Source: Spongospora subterranea f. sp. subterranea
Lineage: Eukaryota > Endomyxa: Phytomyxea > Phytomyxea > Plasmodiophorida
NCBI GenBank assembly: GCA_049724395.1
Contig: JAUGWO010000291.1
Location: 1 to 34,774, forward strand
Reading direction: 5' to 3'
DNA length: 34,774 nt
Of the stretch, positions 1 through 8,475 are shown piece after piece. The notes below the pieces were generated by a model that saw nothing but the letters and a program-made list of their open reading frames with translations, was not told where the DNA came from and made no database searches. Both the position numbers and the translations under genes were made by a program. Each line of letters starts with the position of its first letter. Positions within the stretch are counted from its first letter, which is position 1.

Positions 1-764
1 AACTCCTAAGCATTGACGAATGACGGAGATGTGGCGAATTAATTATGGAGACACCAACCGAATTAGATTGGGTTCTCAATATATGCCAACGATCACTGCA
101 TTGTTTGGGCATCGCTCATTGAGGATTGCCTCAATTACTAGCGAACACTTATTCCAAGACCGAGATCATAGACATTGAGTCTATTCTATCTTGACCAGTC
201 CAGACATAAGTGTCGGCGCCTATATCTGGTTCGAATGTCGAATATAGGAAGGACTTTGGTTGCGAAACAGAGTCGAGATTTGTTCCCATGAATCTACGAC
301 ATGATATGAAATATTTTCCAGTATGAACCATTGAATGCTGAGTGATTTACAATTGAATTCCCATATAAACTAAAACAAAATACTACTTTACATGCAATTT
401 GCGCCCGACCTGATTTCGTCATTCGGCTGATCTCCGAGCTGGTCGCCCTCTTCTTACGTAGTGGAGATCGCGTCGAATGAGAACTACTGGAAATGTGGAT
501 TCCGAAATCCTTCCAGATAACCAAATCCAACCTGGACCTGCGTGATCAACTGACACAAATTGAATTCGCCTTTGAAAACATAAAAGTCTATAAACGCAAC
601 AGAAAGCGTTAGACGCCCGCGTCAGAATGATTTGTTTTTAGTCAAACATTGGGAATCGGGGATTTTTATCATTATAAAGAGGATGGTGTTGTTTGTTTTT
701 GGTGAGCCACGATCCTCGAAGTGGTTTTCCTTGTTTGTTGAGTAACTGGTGGGTCAACCCTTAT
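1..764. other. No supported gene; flank of the Cys-Trp repeat gene
   Basis: Short open frames occur on the minus strand (for example 294-530 and 149-331), but none resembles a known domain. The stretch lies downstream of the Cys-Trp repeat gene. That gene's last visible coding exon could either stop at 765 or splice at an AAG/GTTAGA site overlapping its stop, so a further 3' exon here is possible. I see no RNA gene or mobile-element end. Confidence 0.3.
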
Positions 765-1912
765 CTAACCTTGGGATGTCCGAAGTTCATATTGACAGAT
801 ATCAGATTCCTTTCTGTCTGTTCCAGGACAGGAATTGCGACTGAACTTGGTGTAGTTTACTGATTCTCCCCATCTCCGAACAAATTCCTCAACACTTCCA
901 GCGCAATGACGACGGAAACAATTGTTGACAGGACGGCTCTTTCTGATAAAAGCGGTTAAATTCGGTTGAGGGCATCTCATTGTTGCTGTCTTATTAATCA
1001 CGAACTGATTATACTCTTCGAGAATTTGTGAAAGCGCTGGGAGGAGGTCTCGGGTTGATTTACGGGGAATATCAAGTCTTGCTGGAATATCAAATGGTGG
1101 CTCTATCGATCCGCATTCAATGGAGTCGAGGCCCTGACATTTCCGCGAGCCGAATTCATAATGTGCGAATTGAGGGCCCCATTTTCGAATCCACTCATTT
1201 GTATTTTGGCCACAGTGATGAACAAAGCATTCCCAGATGGGTTTCGGAGACTGGACATAATATGATCGGTGAGACTTTTGAGCCATGGAGCCACTTGATC
1301 GGTATTTCTCGTTGAATTTCCAGCACAGGTTGAGTTTTTCTTCTGGGGTTTTTGACATCAAAATAGCATGAGCAAGAGCTTTGAGATCCAATAAACCGAA
1401 ATTTTTGTCTCTGAAAGGACAAATGTTCATCAGTGTTTCTAAAAAAAGCGAAATCAAACCTGTTGACAGGGTGTCTGACGAGTTTCGTCCTATGGTAACC
1501 GCAGGTGTTAAAATTTAATCCACGACCGGGGCAGCAGTTTCCTCCAAATTGACGGTGTTTGAAACACTTTCCCCAACGTGTCTGGAACAGGTCGATGTCT
1601 TTGCCACAACATTTCACAAGACATTGGAGGACGGGGATACAGGTGCGCTTGAGACAATCAATCACATTAGGAGTAATACTGCAGCCCGATTTTCTGCAAG
1701 AGACCACTTTCACAACAAAATTCGAGATTAAGATCAGTTTTTGCCGGGTGCTGGGTGCCTTGCCAATTCGCACAGGATCAGGAACATCGAAGTTGTTTTG
1801 TCCGACCTCAGCCTTATCCAGCCCCGACATTCCGCGCGACAGTAGTTTGATGATGTGTTTCGTCGTGGCGACACTGTCTTGAAACTCGACCTGTTCAGGA
1901 TTCGTCTCCTTT
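765..1912 (-). CDS. Multi-exon gene with three Cys-Trp repeats, unknown family
   Basis: Two minus-strand exons, about 1912-1460 and 1410-765, are joined by a predicted 49-nt intron (1459-1411). It begins CAG/GTTTGA and ends TTTGTCCTTTCAG, is in phase 2 and keeps the frame open. The protein contains three copies of one motif with identical spacing: C-x4-C-x6-[FW]-x3-W-G-x7-F-x4-C-x-G, followed 6-9 residues later by a fourth cysteine. Copies begin with CLVKCCG, CFVHHCG and CFRRHCA. Short helical segments separate them. I do not recognise the family. Four conserved cysteines per unit suggest a small disulphide-bonded or metal-binding fold, possibly extracellular, but no signal peptide is visible because the 5' end is unresolved. 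In frame, the first exon opens just after a TAG at about 1913. An upstream exon ending near 1979, with a 66-nt intron in phase 0, would extend it. Confidence 0.6.
1411..1459 (-). other. Predicted 49-nt phase-2 spliceosomal intron
   Basis: On the minus strand the donor reads CAACAG/GTTTGA and the acceptor TTTGTCCTTTCAG/AGAC. Removing it joins two frames that both carry copies of the same Cys-Trp motif. Its size matches the introns in the ankyrin genes of this window. Confidence 0.65.
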
Positions 1913-2159
1913 CCCTAGTACCGTTTGTGATCATCAAATCCCAGCAAAACGGGGAACCAGAGTTCTAACCAGAAACACGCAGAGGCTATCATAGGTTTTG
2001 ACCTCATCCAGGTCCCAGTTCAAGAGCGGACAGAGCGCTCTCAATGCCACCAAGTACTTGGCATTACGGAAATGAACCAAATTGCGAGTGTGCACCGGAA
2101 ATCCATCCTATTACGCCATAAGCAGATATTGGTGATCACGATTCTCGGCAATCGCTTAC

Positions 2160-3030
2160 TGGCAAGAAATTCTCACGAACGTCAACTGGCTGGTTTTTTG
2201 AAATTAATCGTATTTTCGATGAGGCAATCGAAAGTTTTGCCCTGTACGCTTTCTGTTGACTGTTGACCATCATTACTGATAGGGGATTCATCACGGTTTG
2301 AACTCGTGTTCCAGTTCCAATCCTAAGACCAACTTAGCCAACCCAAACACAATTTGGACATGGACTGAACGGCTAAGTTTCTGGAAGAACTGTCACCAAA
2401 CTGGTGGGCTTTTCCGCTATCGGGCACGAGATTCTCGAGAAAGTCTTTTGACGGCAACATTTCCGAATCAATGGGAATTCGATTTAGATCGATAAGGCAA
2501 TCGAGGTTCTCGCGCTCTTGGATCAACTGTTGAGAATCGATACTGATATGGGACGCGTCAATTTTCGAAACCGGACTCGAGTTCCATTCCTAAAAAAGCG
2601 CTTGACAAGCCGAATGTCAATATGAAGATGAACTGAACCACTACAATCATCGAAGAACGGTCACCAAACTGGTGGTCGTTTCTGTTATCGGGCACGAGAT
2701 TCTCGAGAAAGTCTTTTGACGGCAAAATTTCCGAATCAATAGGAATTCGATTTAGATCGATGAGGTGATCGAGGTTCTCGCCCTCTTGACTCAACTGTTG
2801 AGAATCGATACTGATATGGGACGCGTCAGCTTTCGAACCCGGGCTCGAGTTCCATTCCTAAAAACGCACTTAACAAGCCGAATCACTATATGGAGATGGG
2901 CTGAACGACAACATTCATCGAAGAATTTTCGCCAAACTGGTCGACACGACTCGCCAACAAGGAATTGCCTTGCAGGAAATTTGATTCCAACGTCGAATAT
3001 TCGAATACTGCATTGGGTAAACCTTTGATT
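2160..3030. repeat. About three diverged tandem units of ~270 bp
   Basis: A block containing GTTCTCGC...CTCTTG, then an ACTGTTGAGAATCGATACTG segment, then CTCGAGTTCCATTCCTAAAA recurs with a period of about 268-278 bp. Starts lie near 2221, 2502 and 2771, with a partial block to about 3030. On the minus strand two units encode closely similar peptides that include LIDLNRIPIDSE, LPSKDFLENLVPD and HQFGD. That suggests the repeat was, or is, coding. A pyrimidine-rich acceptor (GCGCTTTTTTAG) recurs in the units, so each could hold an exon and intron, but I could not find a splice path that keeps a frame through all units. The product is not recognised. Confidence 0.55.
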
Positions 3031-3314
3031 TTTGTGTGGACCATGGCCCACTCCTCCGACGGCGACATGGTGTCCTGCAAGGACCAATGCTCTCAGAATT
3101 TGGCTATTCGTTGAAGCGAAATTCCGCCATCCATACCGAGGAGGGGATTCTTGTAGCGACATTGACCTGACCGGACCCAAACCGTTCGCCCCGACCATGA
3201 CCATGTTCGGTTGTCACAGATCGAGCCGGTCTGGTCGCCACCAACAGCAATATCAACAACTTGAGGACACGCATTGGAGGAATGGGATGGCGCTACAGTA
3301 GCGCTGTTCGCCAT
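3031..3314 (-). pseudogene. Decayed RCC1-like repeat fragment
   Basis: The minus-strand frame from 3314 reads QVVDIAVGGDQTGSICDN and then TWSW. After a one-frame shift it continues GANGLGPV. This matches the RCC1 repeat pattern (V..IA.G..HT..... G.VWSWG.N..GQLG). A second, weaker repeat with AGHHVAVGGVG follows near 3065. RCC1 repeats form beta-propeller blades in proteins that bind chromatin, GTPases or membranes. Only one or two blades are left and the frame is broken, so this is either a relic or an unrecognised exon pair. Confidence 0.35.
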
Positions 3315-3492
3315 CGGGCAAGGATGAGTTCAGAGTCAAATGTGAGACGAACGGTTCTATGTGTTATACACCAGTGTTCAGATACCAGATTCTCTCCCAT
3401 TAATTAAATTGTTGCTGTGATTTAGTTCTGAATTTGATAGGTGCGTTGCTCTGCTACATGCTGAATAACGTTTTGACTGATTATCGAAGCCA
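3315..3492. other. No feature seen
   Basis: AT-rich spacer without an open frame of note. It separates the RCC1-like relic from the hairpin. Confidence 0.4.
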
Positions 3493-3641
3493 ATGTCGTA
3501 GGAAAGAGGGACATTCCATCTGTCCTGTTTGGTTCAATCTGTTTATGAGAGCATAAAATGCCCGCCATTAATTGCTCTCATAAACAGATTGAACCAAACT
3601 GGACAACAGGACAGGTTGAATCTCCCTCTTTCCTCCGACAG
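3493..3641. repeat. Long hairpin-forming inverted repeat
   Basis: The core arms are perfectly complementary over 26 bp: 3528-3553 (TTTGGTTCAATCTGTTTATG...) and 3573-3598. They surround a 19-nt loop. Outside the core the arms pair again, ATTC and CTGTCCTG followed by GGAAAGAGGGA at 3501-3511 against 3623-3633. An 8-nt bulge (TTGTCCAG) lies on the right side, and pairing weakens beyond that. The whole resembles a small fold-back element or a small-RNA precursor hairpin. No TA or other target duplication could be assigned with confidence. Confidence 0.7.
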
Positions 3642-3731
3642 CGGAAAGATTCCATGTGGGAGACAGAATCGAACTAGTCGAGGCATTGGCTCTGGTGTGT
3701 CGCCGTTTGGCTGAGTTTTTACAACTGGCTT

Positions 3732-4202
3732 TCAATGGCAGAATTTGGCATTTCTATCGCGTCGATCTCGAGAATCATAGCTCGTAGTGTTGATTTGATC
3801 TGGGTCCAGCACAAGGAAATAATATATTTCAATCACGTGTTGATAATAACACAGGTGTCCTAAGACGAGCTCAAAGAGAACAGAAATCTCTTGTGGAACA
3901 GAAGGGTAAAAGCTCGCGAAGCGTCTGTCGCAATTCACATCCCGCGATCTATTCCTTCGCAAAATATGTTCCCAAACGCGCCGCGCAAGTTGTTTTGCAA
4001 ACTCGCCAATGCAAGGCTGTCCTACTTCGTCAGACGCAACCAGTTTCGCGGTTAGCAGCCTCGATTTGCAAATCATTCGGAGAACTGTGCAATATTGAGC
4101 GACCTCCAAACGGAACAATAAACCCCTTTTCTTGTGATTGTGTTCGGCATTTTGGTGCCAGGTTTGTAGTACCCATATCAACAAGACGAATCTTGGTGTC
4201 AA
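3732..4202 (-). CDS. Hypothetical open frame of 156 codons
   Basis: The longest frame between the hairpin and the mariner. The middle part (LARRVWEHILRRNRSR and preceding residues) has a protein-like composition. The C-terminal third is rich in charged residues. No domain is recognised. The opposite strand also has a 112-codon frame over the same bases, so the coding strand is uncertain. This could be chance. Confidence 0.2.
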   Translation of the reverse strand: MTPRFVLLIWVLQTWHQNAEHNHKKRGLLFRLEVAQYCTVLRMICKSRLLTAKLVASDEVGQPCIGEFAKQLARRVWEHILRRNRSRDVNCDRRFASFYPSVPQEISVLFELVLGHLCYYQHVIEIYYFLVLDPDQINTTSYDSRDRRDRNAKFCH

Positions 4203-4230
4203 AGCTCATTCGCTACAATAACCTTCGCTG

Positions 4231-4808
4231 AATGTTCTGCACACTCCCCTAACGTGTCCAGAATCGATCGATGTCGAACGAGGGCGAGGCTAGTGAATGG
4301 TTGAAGTCGGCTGCCACCGATGGCGGTAGTGAATGGAAACCGGGTGTGTTTATCTGCGAAGAAACACCCTGACCCAATAATCTGGCAACCGATTACCAAC
4401 CAAGACGTAAGTATCTCATCTTTATCTGTAAAAATAGGGAATCTGCGGATTCCCGAACTGTGTAATGTGAAAGATTTTCTGGATCATTATAATGCATCGA
4501 TTACAAAAAGGATGTTCAATGATTACAGCTTGGCCACAATAAAACGCCTTAATGGCATATCATCAAAGCATAAAAATCGATAAATGTCCGACCAAAATAC
4601 GAGAACAACACAATAAACCTAACCACACACAGCATCATAAGCAACATACAGACAATCAGACAATCAGACAACACAGCAAATCTTTATGGGCACATCGAAG
4701 GGAGAAACCCACAGAGAACAGCCACATAACAGAACGACACAAGGTGGAAACAGTAATGGATTGCACAAGACATGTGCCATAGAAAGTGAAACTATTCAAA
4801 GTTGCACA
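4231..4808. other. AT-rich spacer, no supported gene
   Basis: Contains short frames on both strands and a small GACAATCA tandem run near 4650-4672. No recognisable domain, RNA gene or element end is seen before the mariner target site. Confidence 0.4.
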
Positions 4809-4810
4809 TA

Positions 4811-6726
4811 CTACCTCCGTTCGGAAACAGTTGGCCGGTACGCTTCATTTTACCCGATTAAGCTCATTTTTTTTTATTACGAGAATAAATCTGTCGTTTA
4901 CTGTCAAGAAGTTAGCGTACATCGTAAATGGTCTCTGAGATGTCTCATCGCCATGTCTAGGTTTCCTGATAATTCGTTCATAACCCACGTTCAATAGAAC
5001 TGAGCGACGCCCTACGAATACGACCCGTCATTGCTCTGCGGTACACGATCCCTTTGGTGAACGACAGGGTCCTCATGAGGTCATGTGCTTCGTGCACATT
5101 CCTAACATTCGATTCGGTAATCTTTACAAAACCAAGAGCAGCAGCCATTGACGCGAACTGGTCAAGTCGAAAGAGCTTGGTGCCGACCAACGCAGAGGAA
5201 TATATGAACGGCTCCTGACGATGCTGGATGACAACGGAAGACCAAAGAAAGGTGCTTTCATTAAAGTTGGACAAGAATTTTGCGTTTATTGGAAGACAGC
5301 AAGCCGTATTTGGAAGCGTGCAACATCTTCAATAATCTCTGGAGCGGTTTCAGCGGATGTTAATTCTTTCAAAAAACAATGCGGACGTAAAAACAAGTAT
5401 CCCGACATCTCTTCAACTTAATGAAACATCCATTAGATCTGGATGCGTTCAAAAATACAGTTTTATCGTTGGCGGGCATTAATTATGCGCGGTTGCAACA
5501 AAAAACGCCAACCTGGCGATCCGGAACCCATGAGTGAAACATTTTCGTTCCAATCTCGGTCTGGTTTAAGTTCGTTAGTAATTGCAGTTCCTTTGAAGTC
5601 AAGAGGGACTTTGCGAAGTCTATCAGCGGCTACAGGCATTTCCACTACAACTTTACATCTCAATCATTGGCAACATTCGTCTCCATTCAAACTCTATCAA
5701 GCCAGTACTTACGGAAAGCAACAACATTCTTCGCCTTAAGTTTAGTTTAACAATGATAGACCAGGATTCTATGCCGATGTCGCCGAAATTCAAACCGATA
5801 TTTGACGCAGTGCACATTATTGACGAAAAGTGGTTTAATCTCACACAAGTAAACAACACATTTTACCTGACAAACGACGAAGAAGAGCCTTAGCGAGCAT
5901 GTAAGAGCAAAAGGTTTATTGGAAAAGTAATGTTTCTTGCCGCAATAGCGAGACCACGTTTTAACGAGAACTTCAAATGCATTTTCGACGGTAAAATCGG
6001 AAATGTGGCCGTTCGTAACTTCGGAACCTGCAAAACGGTCCAGTAAAAACAGCGGTGAAGGGAGCACCTGTCACTTCGGTGGTAACCGTTGACCAGAAGG
6101 TTTACGCCGAGATGCTGATAAGGAAGGTTTTGCCCGCAATTAAATCCAAGTTCTCCAATGACATTCCAATGATAATCCAACAAGATGATGCAAGACCCCA
6201 TATTCGGCCACATCATGATCCTTTTGTTGCAGCAGCCAACGAGGGTGGATACAAGATAAATTTGTTCTGTCAACCCACATATAGTCCGAATATGAACATT
6301 TTGGATCTTGGGTCAAAAAACAACTGCGAATTTGGATGAGTTGATCACGGCAGTGTTGAAGTCGTTTGACGAACTGGACCCTGTCAAAATCAATTCGAAT
6401 TTTTTGACACTACATACGGTGCTGCAGTCCTGCATTGACGATGATGGCGGCAACAGATTCAAAATCCAGCACATAGGGAAAGGGAAGTTACAAAGGGCAG
6501 GACGGCTGCCAGTTGCACTTCCTTGTTCCGTGGAATCGGTCGCGAACGCGAAGATGATCATCGTGGATGATGAGATGGCTCAGCTATTCAATAAACTGCA
6601 AATGTGAAATAACTTTGCTCAAATCTACTCAAATCCTGTTGATTTCAAAGGGTGAAAGTGCACCGGCCAGCTATTTTGGAACAAAAAAAAAGTGTGTACC
6701 GGCCAACTATTTCCGAACGGAGGTAG
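4811..6726 (+). mobile_element. Mariner-like transposon (D,D39D, plant/stramenopile type), decayed
   Basis: A 1.9-kb element bounded by 31-bp terminal inverted repeats, 4811-4841 (CTACCTCCGTTCGGAAACAG...) and 6696-6726, with one mismatch. It is flanked on both sides by TA (4809-4810 and 6727-6728), the usual Tc1/mariner target duplication. The CTACCTCCGT terminus closely resembles the CTCCCTCCGT ends of plant mariner-like and Stowaway elements. A second direct copy of the inner terminal repeat lies at about 6657-6683, just inside the right end. The interior carries one transposase gene relic. Confidence 0.9.
5170..6607 (+). pseudogene. Mariner-like transposase relic
   Basis: Transposase that would cut and paste its own element at TA sites. 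Visible in order: a helix-turn-helix region (GRPKKGAFIKVG, TASRIWKRA at about 5236-5320), a second helical region (SRGTLRSLSAATGIS at about 5598-5640), the first catalytic aspartate in IIDEKWF (about 5817-5840), KSKRFIGKVMFLA, then the second aspartate in IQQDDARPHI (about 6174-6204) and the third in LDLG. I count exactly 39 residues between the last two aspartates, which is the D,D39D signature. An in-frame TAG after the DEEEP segment (about 5893) and at least two frame changes make it non-functional. Confidence 0.88.
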
Positions 6727-6746
6727 TAATTGGTATACCGTAGACT

Positions 6747-7094
6747 TTGGTGTCCTGGCCCCCTTGGAGTCTTGGCCCCCCCTATGTACATTTTTATGCG
6801 CAGTATGCAAACCCTGTAATCTCGGTTCAATACCCAATGGATAATGTGGGAGTTGGCGAAATCGTCGGGTTACATTCCGATAGCAACGGTCGCTCTTGTG
6901 AATCGCACGGTACTTGCGGTAACTGGGTGAACGAGGGCGACCTCATTCGCTTCAAGGTCGTCATTGTTGATTTCGATGGACAAGTGGAACAGGCAATCGC
7001 ATGCCACCGGATTCGCGATGGCGTCGAGAGCTGTCGCGAAGCAATCAGAACATCAGGGGCAATACCAGACATTACTGTTCAGCAATTACGTTGA
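6747..7094 (+). CDS. Orphan ORF with CESHGTCG motif
   Basis: An open frame of 115 codons. The convincing part begins near codon 31 (MDNVGVGEIVGLHSDSNGRS) and continues with CESHGTCGNW, then an alternating hydrophobic stretch (DLIRFKVVIVDFDG, EQAIACHRI) and DGVESC. The pattern looks like a small beta-rich domain with three or four cysteines. I cannot assign it to a named family. It begins directly outside the mariner right end, so the first 30 codons may be chance and the true start is unclear. No splice partner was found. Confidence 0.4.
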   Translation: MVSWPPWSLGPPYVHFYAQYANPVISVQYPMDNVGVGEIVGLHSDSNGRSCESHGTCGNWVNEGDLIRFKVVIVDFDGQVEQAIACHRIRDGVESCREAIRTSGAIPDITVQQLR

Positions 7095-7779
7095 GAAATA
7101 CGTGATTATGACAGAGACCATACACAGGGAAGAACCATAGCGACAATAATACTGGAACTACGTCGGATCATTAAACAATGAGTACCTTACTCTGATGCAT
7201 ATCTAGACATAATGGAACAGGACCGGCAATGTTCTGGACTATTTGAACTAACACTAGCAGCGTTTCTATAAAAGATCAACATAGTCGTAAGTAGTCAGGC
7301 AACACAAGTACTGAAGACTGATATACAGAAATGGATTGCGTCCACCTTAAGAAACAAACGTTCAATGGAACACCACGATTCAATTGCTACACCACATGCA
7401 TGGAAAACCAGCAACACCGATGGGACATTGTAGACTAAACCATTATGGGACCCTATTTCCAATAGATGAAGACCCAATCAGATACAGCAACATTACAGCA
7501 ATACATGATCAATGTGAGAAATACGTTAAAATTTACATTGGGAAACAACAATACTGGACAGTATATGGACCGAAACAGGTTTTATTATAGACAACTGAAA
7601 ACGAATCTTTGATGAACAAAATTGAAACACCAAAGACGTCATCAACTCAGCCGAGCCATTGTCTGCTAACTGGGGAAAACGAAACAGACCAATGCACAAT
7701 GCTGCAACAACAAAAAACAGGACCAGCGAATTACTGCAAAAACTGGAACAGCTTAGCATTGCCACAAACGACAACACCA
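7095..7779. other. No clear gene; probable LINE flank
   Basis: Short frames only. From about 7620 the plus strand has a lysine-, asparagine- and glutamine-rich coding-like composition (for example ELLQKLEQLSIATND at about 7720-7765). This could be the upstream part of the reverse-transcriptase relic that follows. No domain was identified. Confidence 0.3.
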
Positions 7780-8186
7780 ACAGAAACCCACAACATCGGA
7801 TAACTAGAGAGAATGAATCAATCCAACATTTAGACCAACACCATCATGTGCCAAAAAGCAAAAACCCCATGACCGATAACTTTGGAAAAAAAGACAATGA
7901 ACAAATCGAAATTTGAAGAAATCTATATTGCACCAGATCTTGAACTGACCGAAATAGAAAAATGGAGCACGAGCTACTCCTGGCTGAATTATTGAAAGAA
8001 CGACTGGAAACACCAACAGCAAATATCACTATCAGAGAACTAGAAAGAGCAGTTAAAGAAGCCAACAGCAAGTCTGCTGGAGGAATAGACGGAATCCCCA
8101 ACAGCCTGATTAAACACATGAGCACAAATCACATGATCAAGGATACATTTCTAAAGGCAAAAAATACCGACATCACTCAGATATAA
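7780..8186 (+). pseudogene. Non-LTR retrotransposon (LINE) reverse-transcriptase fragment
   Basis: The plus-strand frame around 8010-8120 reads TIRELERAVKEANSKSAGG followed by IDGIPNSLIKHM. This is the motif at the start of LINE reverse transcriptases (an alpha-helical lead, then KSPG.DGIPN..(I/L)K). Upstream pieces in other frames (IAPDLELTEIEK, ELLLAELLKERL) fit the linker that precedes that domain. The catalytic palm motifs are absent, so only the amino-terminal edge survives. It ends where the ankyrin-gene duplication begins. Confidence 0.5.
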
Positions 8187-8475
8187 ACTAATTAATTATA
8201 ATCATCATAACATTGACGATTTGGAGACACTATCTGAGCAGTCAAGATCATCTGATGCATGATGGAAATATGAGATCTGCTGAATCAGATTTGCACAGAC
8301 CGAATCATAATGCAATTTTATTCATTTGACGAGAGTCAGAACGTGTTGTGATACATCATGGCCAAATTCAATTTTGCGAATGGAGATGAAGATGATCCAG
8401 TAATGCTTCGGTGGCCGGCAGACTAAACCAAAACCAGTAAATATTGACGCTTAACGATGACTTGATCGTGATAAT

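Noticed and set aside
1028-1315. Plus-strand ORF of 95 codons over the Cys-Trp gene
   Set aside because: Antisense shadow. The minus strand carries three equal-spaced motif copies and a clean intron.
3893-4231. Plus-strand 112-codon ORF
   Set aside because: Overlaps the longer minus-strand frame, shows no domain, and its composition fits an antisense reading.
7384-7590. Plus-strand 68-codon ORF
   Set aside because: No domain, neighbouring stops in all frames and no motif link to the LINE fragment downstream.
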